Assembly: GCA_903894295.1 (NCBI GenBank)
Contig: CAITPI010000128.1
Location: forward strand, 1 to 40,854
DNA length: 40,854 nucleotides
Origin: an uncultured Acidimicrobiaceae bacterium
GTDB taxonomy: Bacteria; Actinomycetota; Acidimicrobiia; Acidimicrobiales; RAAP-2
Reading direction: 5' to 3'
The notes under the pieces were generated by a model. It did not search any database. It was not told where the DNA came from and worked only from the letters and a program-made list of their open reading frames with translations. Below are positions 23,694-32,066 of the stretch, piece by piece (the first letter of the stretch is position 1; each line of letters begins with the position of its first letter). Position numbers and translations under genes: made by a program.

Positions 23694-24113
23694 CTATGGC
23701 CCCGACCGGGCCGGATCGGAGAGGTCTCCACCGGCGTAGGTGCCGAACGACCAGTGGTTTCCTTCGGGGTCGGCCAGGGTGACCTGACGGGAACCGTACC
23801 CGGTGTCTTCGGGCCCGCTGACAACGATCGCTCCTGCGTCCATGGCCTGCCGGTACAGCGCATCAGGATCGGGATGGACGGCATAGGCCATGAGGGTGCC
23901 GGGCGTCCCGGGACTGCCGGGGGTCTCGTTGGGCCGAAGAGAGCCCAGCATGATGCCCCCGCCGGCCGGCCAGGCCAACTCGGCGTGGAGGACCATGTCG
24001 CCTTCGCCAACCCGGACCACTTCGATGAAGCCGAAGGCCCGCACCAGGAAGTTGATGAGACCGGGCGCATCGTGGGCGTGTACGCCGGGCCACACGGTCG
24101 GGGGAGGAGCCAT
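23694..24113 (-). CDS. VOC-family protein (glyoxalase/bleomycin-resistance-like)
   Basis: 139-residue single VOC module pair of the PhnB/YkcA-like type. APGLINFLVRAFGFIEVVRV is the first alpha-beta unit, HAELAWPAGGGIMLGSLRP the metal-site strand region, DPDALYRQAMDAGAIVVSGPEDTGYG the second helix, and LADPEGNHWSFGTY the diagnostic ending. The start ATG at 24113 is divergent from the alpha/beta-hydrolase gene. Its substrate is unknown. The strongest part of the call is the family-specific DPEGNxWxFGTY end. Confidence 0.85.
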   Translation of the reverse strand: MAPPPTVWPGVHAHDAPGLINFLVRAFGFIEVVRVGEGDMVLHAELAWPAGGGIMLGSLRPNETPGSPGTPGTLMAYAVHPDPDALYRQAMDAGAIVVSGPEDTGYGSRQVTLADPEGNHWSFGTYAGGDLSDPARSGP

Positions 24114-24230
24114 GACCGGATTGTGTCATGGCCGGAGCCGTCCGGGAGGGGACGTCCGGACAAAAGGAATCTCCGGACGGACAAGGGGTGAAGGTGAGCC
24201 GGGCCGACCGGCCGGGTCGGAAACGTGGAT

Positions 24231-24256
24231 GGTGGATTCGGACGGTGGATTCGAAC
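24231..24256 (+). repeat. 13-base tandem duplication
   Basis: GGTGGATTCGGAC followed directly by GGTGGATTCGAAC (12 of 13 identical), in the divergent interval upstream of the hydrolase gene. It may be incidental or a tandem regulator site. Confidence 0.35.
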
Positions 24257-24321
24257 AGGGGGTCGGGTATGGGGGAGACTTCGGGTTGGCGATGGCCGGA
24301 AGTTCGAAGGAGGGTTGGACG

Positions 24322-25287
24322 ATGGGAACACGTGACGACTACTGGAGCCTGGCGGGCCGGGATGATGTCTGGACCGGTGGGGCGCGCCTGGTCCCGGTCA
24401 CGACGCCTTCGGGTGTCCACAACGTCTGGCTGAAGCGGGTGGGGAACAACCCGGACCTCAAGGTGCTCCTGTTGCACGGAGGCCCGGGCATGACGCACGA
24501 GTACCTCGAAGCCATGGACTCGTACCTGCCGGCGGCCGGGATCGAGTACTACCACTACGACCAACTGGGATCGGGTTGGAGTGACCATCCCGAGGATCCG
24601 TCGTTGTGGGAACTGGACCGCTTCGTGGATGAAGTGGAGCAGGTCCGCCAGGCGCTCGGCCTGACGGCGGAGAACTTCGTGCTGTTCGGTCACTCCTGGG
24701 GCGGGATCCTCGCCATGGAGTACGCCCTGCATCATGGGAAGCATCTCCGTGGCCTGGTGATCTCCAACATGGTCTCGTCGGTCCCGGCCTACAACGCCTA
24801 CGCCAACGACGTGCTCATGCCTCGGATGGATCCGGCGGTCCTGGCCGAGATCCAGGGATTCGAGGCCCGGGGCGAGACGGAAGATCCCCGCTACATGGAC
24901 CTGTTGATGGAGCACCACTACGTCCATCACGTGCTGCGTCGGCCGGTCGACGAATGGCCGGAGCCGGTGAACCGGTCCTTTGCCCGGGTGAATCCGGAGA
25001 TCTACGTGTCCATGCAGGGACCGAGCGAACTCGGGATTTCCAACGACGCCAAGTTGCACGACTGGGACCGCACCGGCCGGCTGGCCGAGATCACGACGCC
25101 GACGCTGGTGATGGGGGCAACGTACGACACCATGGACCCCACCTACATGGAGATGATGGCCGGGCGCCTGGCCAACGGCCGCTACCACCACTGTGGGAAC
25201 GGCAGCCATCTGGCCCTCTACGACGATCAGGAGACCTACTTCGAAGGACTCGTCGGCTTCCTGGAGCAACTGGCCGCTTCGTCATGA
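24322..25287 (+). CDS. Alpha/beta hydrolase, S33 (proline iminopeptidase) type
   Basis: 321-residue serine hydrolase. HGGPG (52-56) is the oxyanion-hole motif typical of peptidase family S33, YDQLGSGWSD follows, and the nucleophile Ser125 sits in GHSWGG. The acid is probably the Asp in GATYDTMDP and the base the His in GNGSHLALYDD. The cap domain between is average in size. It would release N-terminal proline or hydrolyse related small amides or esters in the cytoplasm; no signal peptide is present. ATG at 24322 follows GGAGGGTT. A longer open frame upstream is not protein-like. It is followed after about 200 bases by the Baeyer-Villiger monooxygenase gene. Confidence 0.9.
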   Translation: MGTRDDYWSLAGRDDVWTGGARLVPVTTPSGVHNVWLKRVGNNPDLKVLLLHGGPGMTHEYLEAMDSYLPAAGIEYYHYDQLGSGWSDHPEDPSLWELDRFVDEVEQVRQALGLTAENFVLFGHSWGGILAMEYALHHGKHLRGLVISNMVSSVPAYNAYANDVLMPRMDPAVLAEIQGFEARGETEDPRYMDLLMEHHYVHHVLRRPVDEWPEPVNRSFARVNPEIYVSMQGPSELGISNDAKLHDWDRTGRLAEITTPTLVMGATYDTMDPTYMEMMAGRLANGRYHHCGNGSHLALYDDQETYFEGLVGFLEQLAASS

Positions 25288-25490
25288 AGGACCCGACGGC
25301 ACAAGGGTTCCGTCGTCCCTCACCGGTCGCCCGATGGGCGGGAACGCCTTCTCCGCCGGGCACGACGCAGGGCCACACCGGGTCGTGACCCCGGGTGCCC
25401 GAATTTCGTCGTGCCGGCAGGCATGACAGGATCAGTACCGTCAAGTTGGGTCCCGTCGTCCATGGGTCCACCGGGGGAAGGTCAGTGGTG

Positions 25491-27281
25491 ATGGAGCAGC
25501 ACGACAACGCCGATGCCGCCAGGATGGCGGCCCTGCGCGAGCGCTATCAGGCCGAGAAACTCAAGCGCGTTCGCACCGAGGGCATGGCCCAATGGCAGGA
25601 ACTCAGCGAGGAACTCGACCGGGACCCCTACGTGGAGCCGGGATTTTCCCGCGAGCCGCTCGAGGAGGAGACCACGGTGGTCATCGTCGGCGGAGGTTTT
25701 GCCGGCATGCTCACCGCCATCAACCTGGCCAAGGCCGGCATCACCGACTTCCGGATCGTCGAAAAGGCCGGCGATTTCGGGGGCACCTGGTACTGGAACC
25801 GCTATCCCGGCTGCATGTGCGACGTCGAGTCCTACGTCTACCTGCCCTTGCTGGAAGAGACCGGGTTCATGCCCACCGAGCGATACTCCAGCGCCACCGA
25901 GATCTTCGCCTACTGCCAACTCCTCGGAAAGACGTTCGACCTCTATTCCCGGGCCCTGTTCCAGACGGACGTGACGGGAGCCGAGTGGGATGCCGACCGG
26001 GAGCGCTGGATGGTGACCACCAGCCGGGGTGACCGTCTGTCCTCCCGCTTCTTCGTGTTGGCCGGTGGCATCCTGCACAAGGCCAAGTTGCCTGGAATCC
26101 CCGGCATCGAAACCTTCGGCGGCAAGGCGTTCCACACCAGCCGATGGGACTACGACTACACCGGCGGCAGCCCGAGCGAACCGATGAACCATCTGTCGGA
26201 CAAGCGGGTGGCCGTGATCGGCACCGGAGCGACGGCGGTCCAGGTGGTGCCCCAGGTGGCCCGGACGGCCCGGGAACTCTTTGTTTTCCAGCGGACCCCG
26301 GGCGCGGTGGGCGTTCGCAACCAGCGTCCGACCGACGTGGCGTGGTTCCAGAGCCTGCCGGAAGGTTGGCAGGCCGAGCGCATCGTGAACTTCACCGAAG
26401 CGGTGACCGGCGCCCAGCCGCCGGTCGACCTGGTGAACGACGGATGGACGGCCGCCATGTGGGTGGACACCCAGAAGGCCCCAGAGTCCGAGGACGAAGC
26501 GGAAGAGCTGGAGCGGATCGACTTCGAGGTCATGGAAGGCATCCGCCAGCGGGTCTCGGATGTGGTCCGGGATCCCGAGACGGCCGAGAAGCTGAAGCCC
26601 TACTGGTCCAAGCACTGCAAGCGCATCTGCTTCCACGACGAGTACCTCCAGTCGTTCAACCAGGAGAACGTCCACCTGGTCGACACCGACGGTCGGGGCG
26701 TCGACTCGGTGACCGAACGGGGACTGGTCGTCGACGGCGTGGAGTATCCGGTCGACCTGATCATCTATGCGTCGGGCTTCGAGGTGACCACCGACCTGCA
26801 TCAGCGGCTGGGTTTCGACCCGGTGGGCCGGGACGGTGTGGCGCTCTCCGAGCGCTGGGCCAAGGGCGCCCACACGCTGCACGGTGTCATGGCCAGCCAG
26901 TTTCCCAACCTGTTGCTGATCAGCCTGGTCCAGGGTGGCTTTGGCACCAACTTCGCCCACCTGATCACCGAATCGGCCCAGCATGTGGCCTTCATCGTTG
27001 CGGCCTGTCAGGAGGCCGGCGTGACCACGCTCGAGCCCCGGGAGGAAGCCGAAGAGGAGTGGTTGAACGAGCTGCTTCGGGTGGGTATCGGCGGTGCCCG
27101 CTACTTCATGAGCTGCACGCCGAGTTTCTACAACTCCGAGCAGCAGGCCATCGACTCCCGGGCCGCCCGGAACCTCACCTATACCGGCAGTCTGCTGAAG
27201 TACGCCGGCCATCTGGCCGCATGGCGCGAGGCGGGCAACTTCCCCGGGGTGGACCTCAAGCCGGATCCGGCGAACAACTGA
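25491..27281 (+). CDS. Flavin-containing Baeyer-Villiger monooxygenase
   Basis: 596-residue class B flavoprotein monooxygenase that inserts oxygen next to ketones using NADPH and O2. The first Rossmann motif [10 protein letters not shown] is at about 64-73 and the second [10 protein letters not shown] at 242-251. Between them the family fingerprint FxGxxxHxxxW is exact: F209, G211, H215, W219. [20 protein letters not shown] is the BVMO FAD-domain signature of cyclohexanone-type enzymes. ATG at 25491 follows GGGGGAAGG; GTG three bases earlier is an alternative. It lies upstream of the nitronate monooxygenase, 91 bases away, though a separate palindromic control site intervenes. The substrate is not predictable. 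Confidence 0.93.
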   Translation: MEQHDNADAARMAALRERYQAEKLKRVRTEGMAQWQELSEELDRDPYVEPGFSREPLEEETTVVIVGGGFAGMLTAINLAKAGITDFRIVEKAGDFGGTWYWNRYPGCMCDVESYVYLPLLEETGFMPTERYSSATEIFAYCQLLGKTFDLYSRALFQTDVTGAEWDADRERWMVTTSRGDRLSSRFFVLAGGILHKAKLPGIPGIETFGGKAFHTSRWDYDYTGGSPSEPMNHLSDKRVAVIGTGATAVQVVPQVARTARELFVFQRTPGAVGVRNQRPTDVAWFQSLPEGWQAERIVNFTEAVTGAQPPVDLVNDGWTAAMWVDTQKAPESEDEAEELERIDFEVMEGIRQRVSDVVRDPETAEKLKPYWSKHCKRICFHDEYLQSFNQENVHLVDTDGRGVDSVTERGLVVDGVEYPVDLIIYASGFEVTTDLHQRLGFDPVGRDGVALSERWAKGAHTLHGVMASQFPNLLLISLVQGGFGTNFAHLITESAQHVAFIVAACQEAGVTTLEPREEAEEEWLNELLRVGIGGARYFMSCTPSFYNSEQQAIDSRAARNLTYTGSLLKYAGHLAAWREAGNFPGVDLKPDPANN

Positions 27282-27325
27282 GTCGCCGCCGCCGGGCGGT
27301 AGGGCCCGGCCCGGTCCACCGAAGG

Positions 27326-27344
27326 ATCTGACGGTTCGTCAGAT
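27326..27344. promoter_or_regulatory. Perfect palindrome upstream of the nitronate monooxygenase gene
   Basis: ATCTGACG and CGTCAGAT flank a GTT centre (8+3+8, no mismatch), 28 bases before the ATG. A TAGGAA box at 27360 could be a -10 element, making the palindrome overlap the -35 region. The half-site TGACG also occurs in the operator at 15888-15911, with different spacing. No regulator gene is adjacent. Confidence 0.7.
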
Positions 27345-27372
27345 TGCCTGCGGTTTTGCTAGGAATAGGGGT

Positions 27373-28506
27373 ATGCATACTCCGATCTGTGACGACCTCG
27401 GCATCGAGTTTCCGATCTTTGCCTTCACCCACTGCCGCGACGTGGTCGTGGCCGTCTCCAAAGCCGGGGGCTTCGGCGTCCTTGGTGCGGTCGGCTTCAG
27501 CCCGGAGCAGTTGGAGGTCGAGCTGAACTGGATTGACGAGCACATCGGCGACCACCCCTACGGCGTCGACATCGTCATTCCCAACAAGTACGAAGGCATG
27601 GACGCCGATCTCACCGGTGACCAGTTGGCCGAGATGTTGCGCTCGATGGTGCCTGCCGGCCACCTCGACTTTGCCCGCAACCTCCTGCTCGACCACGGTG
27701 TCCCCCTGGGCGAAGCCGGTGAGGACAACTCCCTGCAACTGCTGGGTTGGACGGAAGCCACGGCGACACCCCAGGTCGAGGTGGCCCTTCAGCACGAGAA
27801 GGTCACCCTGATCGCCAATGCGCTCGGCACCCCGCCGGCCGACATCATCTCCCTGATCCATGCCCGGGGGCGCAAGGTGGCGGCCCTGTGTGGCTCGCCC
27901 CGTCAGGCCCTCAAGCACGCGGACGCCGACGTCGACATCATCATCGCCCAGGGTGGCGAGGGTGGCGGCCACTGCGGCGAAGTAGGTTCGATTGTGCTCT
28001 GGCCCCAGGTCGTCAAGGCCGTTGCTCCCCGTCCGGTGCTGGCGGCCGGAGGCATCGGCAGCGGTGAGCAGATCGCCGCCGCCCTGGCGCTGGGCTGTCA
28101 GGGTGCCTGGTCGGGTTCGCAGTGGTTGATGGTCGAAGAGGCCGAGAACACGCCGGTTCAGCAGGACGCCTACATCAAGGCGACCTCCCGGGACACGGTG
28201 CGCAGCCGTTCGTTCACCGGCAAGCCGTGCCGCATGCTGAAGAACGACTGGACCGAGGCCTGGGAGAATCCCGAGAATCCGGAGCCCCTGGGCATGCCGC
28301 TGCAGTACATGGTGTCGGGTATGGCGGTGGCCGCCACCCACCGGTGGCCGGACCAGACGGTGGATGTGGCGTTCAACCCGGTCGGTCAGGTCGTCGGCCA
28401 GTTCGAAAAAGTCGAAAAGACGTCGGCGGTGATCGGGCGCTGGGTGGAGGAGTACATCAACGCCACCAGCCAACTCGACGCGTTCAACGAAGCGGCCAAC
28501 GCCTGA
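27373..28506 (+). CDS. Nitronate monooxygenase / 2-nitropropane dioxygenase family protein
   Basis: 377-residue FMN-binding TIM-barrel enzyme. It has the N-terminal FPIFAFTHCRDVVVAVSKAGGFGVLGAVG, the QGGEGGGHCGEVGS phosphate and active-site loop, and PVLAAGGIGSGEQIAAALALGCQGAWSGSQWL, all hallmarks of the NMO family. Near the C terminus it carries an extra about 90-residue tail. The sequence is closer to the NMO-like proteins of actinobacterial lipid and aromatic catabolism clusters than to fungal nitroalkane oxidases, so oxidation of nitronates is a family label, not a demonstrated activity. ATG at 27373 has AGGGG close upstream. Confidence 0.88.
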   Translation: MHTPICDDLGIEFPIFAFTHCRDVVVAVSKAGGFGVLGAVGFSPEQLEVELNWIDEHIGDHPYGVDIVIPNKYEGMDADLTGDQLAEMLRSMVPAGHLDFARNLLLDHGVPLGEAGEDNSLQLLGWTEATATPQVEVALQHEKVTLIANALGTPPADIISLIHARGRKVAALCGSPRQALKHADADVDIIIAQGGEGGGHCGEVGSIVLWPQVVKAVAPRPVLAAGGIGSGEQIAAALALGCQGAWSGSQWLMVEEAENTPVQQDAYIKATSRDTVRSRSFTGKPCRMLKNDWTEAWENPENPEPLGMPLQYMVSGMAVAATHRWPDQTVDVAFNPVGQVVGQFEKVEKTSAVIGRWVEEYINATSQLDAFNEAANA

Positions 28507-28536
28507 CGGCACCGGTCGCCGGGCCAGAAATTTTTC
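28507..28536 (+). terminator. Weak candidate terminator
   Basis: CGGC/GCCG can pair across seven bases immediately after the stop codon, and a run of five T (AAATTTTTCT) follows about ten bases later. The stem is short, so this is tentative. Confidence 0.25.
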
Positions 28537-28630
28537 TCGCTGAAACCGGTCATCTACGGCATCATGGAATGGTGCGCAGCGAGACAGCCAGTGGGGTGTT
28601 GTCGGTTGGTCCCGGAGCAAGGGGTGGCCG

Positions 28631-29551
28631 ATGAGCTCTTCCATCCGGGACCAGGACGCCCCGGGCGGTCTCAAGTCCGCCGCCCGGTGGGCGTTCATCC
28701 GTATGCCGGGCGGCTTCCAGCGACGCGTTATCGGCGACCGCCTCCAGCAGGTTCCCTGGGTCAACGGTGCGCCGCCGGTCGCCCCACCGGTTCCGGCCGG
28801 GATGGAGACCGGCGCTCCCGACTTCGTCGGCATCGGTGTGGCGAAATCGGGAACCACCTGGTGGTTCTCCCTGATGATGCACCATCCCGAGATCCACGTG
28901 GAGCACGACAAGGAACTCAACTACTTCAACCTGCCGTTCACGAGGAAGCTGGCGGCCGGCGAGGTCAGTGAAGCCGATGCCCTGGCCTACCGGGAGTGGT
29001 TCCCGCGCCCGGCAGGCACCATCACCGGGGAGTGGACCCCGCACTACGCCTTCTTCCGCCTGTTGCCTCCGGTGATGCGGGCGGCCGCAGGAGAAGCCAG
29101 GCTGTTGATGATGCTCCGGGATCCCGTCGAGCGTTACCGCTCCGACCTGTCCCGGCCGATGCCGGCCCGGGCACTCGAGCGCCTCCGCTACCGGTCCATC
29201 CCCCATGGCATGTACTCGAACGTGCTGCGGCCCTGGGAAGCGCTCTATGCGCCCGAGGAGATGTTGGTGCTGCAGTTTGAGCAGTGCCGTCGCAACACCG
29301 ACCACTTTCTGGCCGAGACATTCCGGTTCCTGGGCATTGACGATTCGTTCCGGCCGAAGGAGACGGCCTCGGCCGTCAACCAGTCGAGACAGAAGATGGA
29401 ACTCGACCCCTTTGTCGTCGAGCAGCTGGTCGAGCTCTACACGCCCGACGTGCTGGCCCTCGTCGAGCGCCATCCACATCTGGACCTGTCGCTCTGGCCC
29501 AACTTCGCCCATCTGGCGAACCAGCCGACCTTCCCGGCACCCGCCGGCTGA
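28631..29551 (+). CDS. Sulfotransferase-domain protein
   Basis: 306-residue PAPS-dependent sulfotransferase-fold protein. FVGIGVAKSGTTWW (about 65-78) is the 5'-phosphosulfate loop. MLRDPVERYRSDL is the 3'-phosphate-binding motif, with its conserved Arg and Ser. The central HHPEIHVEHDKELNYF matches the Stf0/heparan-type layout, with the catalytic base region ELNYF. It would transfer sulfate to a hydroxyl or amine of a lipid, carbohydrate or metabolite. No signal peptide or membrane anchor is seen, so it is cytoplasmic. ATG at 28631 follows AAGGGG. It stands as a monocistron between the NMO and PhyH genes. Confidence 0.88.
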   Translation: MSSSIRDQDAPGGLKSAARWAFIRMPGGFQRRVIGDRLQQVPWVNGAPPVAPPVPAGMETGAPDFVGIGVAKSGTTWWFSLMMHHPEIHVEHDKELNYFNLPFTRKLAAGEVSEADALAYREWFPRPAGTITGEWTPHYAFFRLLPPVMRAAAGEARLLMMLRDPVERYRSDLSRPMPARALERLRYRSIPHGMYSNVLRPWEALYAPEEMLVLQFEQCRRNTDHFLAETFRFLGIDDSFRPKETASAVNQSRQKMELDPFVVEQLVELYTPDVLALVERHPHLDLSLWPNFAHLANQPTFPAPAG

Positions 29552-29621
29552 CGGCCTCCTCCGGGAGGGCGTCGGACCGGTTTCCCGTGCCGGGAGGCCG
29601 GGGGTTCTCTAGGCTGGGACC

Positions 29622-30770
29622 ATGAGCCTGGTGCCACCGGTCCCGGAGTTGAAGCCCGAGTGGTTGGCCGGTGAGGCCAGGCATCTGGCCGGGGCGGGAG
29701 GGCTTACCTTCTACATCGACGACGACGTCCTGACCTACAGCTCGGACGGCACCACGATCGAGGCCCGGGTCGGAGAGGATTCGGGGGAAACGGCCGTCCG
29801 TCTTTCCGCCCAGGCCTGGAACGATCTCGTTGGCCAGATGCGCACCTTCGTCGGGCTCCTGCTGGGAGACGGGCTGCAGATGGTGCGGGGCGGATTCGAA
29901 CAACTGGCGCCGTGGGAGCCGGCCCTTCGTTGTCTACACGCCGGCATCCCGCCCTACGACCCGGGCCGGGCCGATTTCGAAGGTCGGGATCCGTCGGCGT
30001 CCTTCCCGGCGGACACCGACGATGCCGAACTGGCGGACCAGCTCCGGGTCATGGGCTTCCTCCACATCACGGGGGTCTTCACCGCGGCGGAGATGGCAGC
30101 GGCCAACCTCGAGGTCGACTCGTTGGCGTCGATGGCCCGGCCGGGCGATGACCGGTCGTGGTGGGTGACCGACGACGCGGGCGCTCCGGCTCTGTGCCGC
30201 CTCGTCTACACCACCCTTCGTTCGCCGGTGCTGGCCGAGCTGGAGAACGATCCCCGGGTCCGGCGGCTCGGTACCCTGCTGGATCCGACACTGGCTGTGG
30301 CTCCGGACCGGATGGAGGGATCCCCGGTGCTGATCAAGGTGCCCGGTCGGACCAGTGGACTGTCCAACCTGCCCTGGCACCAGGACTGCGGGACCGGGGG
30401 TCACGCCGTGTTCTGTCCGGCCGTCTCGGTTGGCATCCAGCTCACCGGATCAAGCGCCGAGACGGGGAATCTCCAGGTGGTCCCGGGCAGCCACGGCCAG
30501 GCGCTCCGCTACGGCTGGCAGGAGAACGCCGACGTGCCGGTGGTCACCATCGACACCGAACCCGGAGACGTCACGGTGCACGTCCAGGACGTGATGCATG
30601 CCTCACCCCGGCCGATGGGTGAGGGCCGGCGACGGACCATGTACGTGACGCACTATCCGGCGGCCCTCTGGGACCACATCGGGCCGGGTGAGGCGTTGAA
30701 CGACCTGGTCCGCAACCGGACCGAAGAGGTGGCCAGCCTGCAACGGGCCACCTCGCCCGGGCCGGCCTAG
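29622..30770 (+). CDS. Phytanoyl-CoA dioxygenase (PhyH) family protein with N-terminal extra domain
   Basis: 382-residue Fe(II)/2-oxoglutarate oxygenase. Residues about 125-380 form the PhyH double-stranded beta helix. WHQDCGTGGH gives the HxD iron ligands, HVQDVMHASPRP the distal His, and a following Arg (GRRRTMYVTH) binds 2-oxoglutarate. LQVVPGSHGQ is the family hallmark. The first about 110 residues are a separate alpha/beta region (TFYIDDDVLTYSSDG, then AVRLSAQAWNDLV and WEPALRCLHAGIPPY) that looks like an SCP2-type lipid-binding fold. If so, the enzyme hydroxylates a lipid-like substrate held by its own domain; this is inference. Confidence 0.85.
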   Translation: MSLVPPVPELKPEWLAGEARHLAGAGGLTFYIDDDVLTYSSDGTTIEARVGEDSGETAVRLSAQAWNDLVGQMRTFVGLLLGDGLQMVRGGFEQLAPWEPALRCLHAGIPPYDPGRADFEGRDPSASFPADTDDAELADQLRVMGFLHITGVFTAAEMAAANLEVDSLASMARPGDDRSWWVTDDAGAPALCRLVYTTLRSPVLAELENDPRVRRLGTLLDPTLAVAPDRMEGSPVLIKVPGRTSGLSNLPWHQDCGTGGHAVFCPAVSVGIQLTGSSAETGNLQVVPGSHGQALRYGWQENADVPVVTIDTEPGDVTVHVQDVMHASPRPMGEGRRRTMYVTHYPAALWDHIGPGEALNDLVRNRTEEVASLQRATSPGPA

Positions 30771-30851
30771 CGGACACGTCCCTTTCGGTTGGTCACCCCG
30801 GCACTTCTCCCCACCCGTTTGGTGCCACCTGGATTCCGGCCCGCCAACGGG

Positions 30852-31307
30852 TCAGATGTCGATGGCGAGGTGGTGGCTCAGGTCTCCGACGAGATCGATC
30901 AGGATCTCCCGGTGGTCGAACCTCCAGGTGCCGTCGATCACCTGGAACGTGTCCCGGTAACGGCCGGCGATGATGGTCTGCAGCGTCATCTCGCCGGTCT
31001 GCTGGAGAACCGAGTAGCAGGAGCGGGCCGAAGCCGTCAAGGCTTCCTCGTCCACCTCGACGACCACGTTGTTGACCACGTGCAGGGTCGCTCGGGTCCC
31101 GTCACCGGAACGCCGGGTCGCCTCCAGATAACCGACGTGGACCTCCTCTCGTCCCGTGAAGTGACGGGTCGGGCCGCTCGTGATGCTTCCGTGCTCGAAC
31201 AGGGCGGCGACAGAGGCGAAGTCACCCTCGTCGAGCAGTTCGGCGTAGCGGTAGATGAGGTTGGTGATCAGTCGTTCGTGGTGGGCCACGGCCGGAAACG
31301 ATAACAT
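30852..31307 (-). CDS. SnoaL/NTF2-like protein
   Basis: 151-residue protein of the SnoaL-like cone-fold group. HHERLITNLIYRYAELLDEGDFASVAALFEHGSIT is the characteristic helix-helix start, and GRYRDTFQVIDGTWRFDHREILIDLVGDL the ending (the RY-D-F--..-W-F--R pattern). Such proteins act as small-molecule isomerases, hydrolases or ring-hydroxylating dioxygenase beta-like units. It converges with the PhyH gene (81 bases apart) and is divergent from the dabA remnant. The function cannot be narrowed. Confidence 0.85.
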   Translation of the reverse strand: MLSFPAVAHHERLITNLIYRYAELLDEGDFASVAALFEHGSITSGPTRHFTGREEVHVGYLEATRRSGDGTRATLHVVNNVVVEVDEEALTASARSCYSVLQQTGEMTLQTIIAGRYRDTFQVIDGTWRFDHREILIDLVGDLSHHLAIDI

Positions 31308-31391
31308 CCCTCCGGCCGCTGCCTCGGTGTCACGCTAACTTCACAACCACCAGTGCTGCCGTTATCGACCGGCGCGCGCTGCTGATCTCGA

Positions 31392-31730
31392 CCGGTGTTC
31401 ACAGGTGTGACCGAAGGTGCCGGGGGCGACCTGAAAGTGGGCCTGCCTCTCCAGTCGCTCTTCGTCTCCGACCGTCCCTTCCATGTTCCCTTGCGCCTGC
31501 TGGCGGTGGTTGAGGCGCCCATCGCCCGCATCGACGATGTGATCGCCCGGAACCCGGTGTTGCGGGAGCTCTTCGGTGGCCAGTGGGTCCACCTCGTGGC
31601 CCGGGAGAGCCGGGATGAACCCTGGATGGTCCGTCACGCCGACGGTTCCTGGGTTCGGTGGCAGTCTGGGGCGGGCGAAGGTGGCAGTGACGACGATTCC
31701 ATCAACACACGGGAGGACCATCATGGATGA
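31392..31730 (+). pseudogene. C-terminal remnant of DabA (DUF2309 inorganic-carbon transporter subunit)
   Basis: About 112 residues readable from just after an in-frame TGA (31383-31385). FTGVTEGAGGDLKVGLPLQSL, FHVPLRLLAVVEAPIARIDDVIARN and PVLRELFGGQWVHLVARESRD, then the WVRW end, match the C-terminal tail of DabA, the carbonic-anhydrase-like subunit of the DAB dissolved-inorganic-carbon accumulation system. Intact DabA is about 800-1000 residues; the zinc-site residues and everything before the tail are missing, as is dabB. The stop overlaps the PII-like start by 8 bases. A GTG at 31395 with the frame open to 31730 means the stump could still be translated. Confidence 0.6.
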
Positions 31731-32049
31731 ACGATGGCAACTGACGGCCATGACCAAGATCGAGGTGGTGGTCGGCGGCGAAGAGATCAAGGCCGTGACC
31801 GAGATGTTCGCCGCCGTTGGCGCCACCGGGTTCACGGCGGTGTCCAACGTGTCCGGTCTCGGTCATGATGGTTATCACCAGGGCCGTCTGTCGTTCAACG
31901 ACCGCAACGGACTGTCCTTGTTGATGGTGGTGCTGCCCCCGGAGAGGGTGGGCGAACTGCTGGACGGACTTCGGAGTCTGCTGGCCAATCGTCCCGGGGT
32001 GTTGATGGTTTCGGACACCTACGTAAGTCGGCCAGAGTATTTCCAGTGA
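31723..32049 (+). CDS. PII-like signalling protein associated with DAB systems
   Basis: 108-residue small ferredoxin-like-fold protein of the PII superfamily. MTKIEVVVGGEEIKAVTEMFAAVGATGFTAVSNVSGLGHDGYHQG shows the PII beta1-alpha1-beta2 order and the start of a T-loop-like region, ending VLMVSDTYVSRPEYF. PII-like genes of this type commonly follow dabA (DUF2309) and are thought to tune bicarbonate uptake through nucleotide binding. ATG at 31723 follows GGGAGGACC and overlaps the dabA remnant. Its partner is gone here, but the frame is intact. The downstream purK begins close to its stop. Confidence 0.8.
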   Translation: MDERWQLTAMTKIEVVVGGEEIKAVTEMFAAVGATGFTAVSNVSGLGHDGYHQGRLSFNDRNGLSLLMVVLPPERVGELLDGLRSLLANRPGVLMVSDTYVSRPEYFQ

Positions 32050-32066
32050 GCAGAAGGAGAAACGCA

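Noticed and set aside
31299-31367. CGATAAC and GTTATCG inverted pair flanking the SnoaL gene start
   Set aside because: The arms are only seven bases and 55 bases apart, and one overlaps the start codon region; likely chance.
31725-31737. A third partial match to the TetR motif (TGAACGATGG)
   Set aside because: It lies inside the first codons of the PII-like gene, matches only ten bases and has no symmetric partner or promoter beside it.
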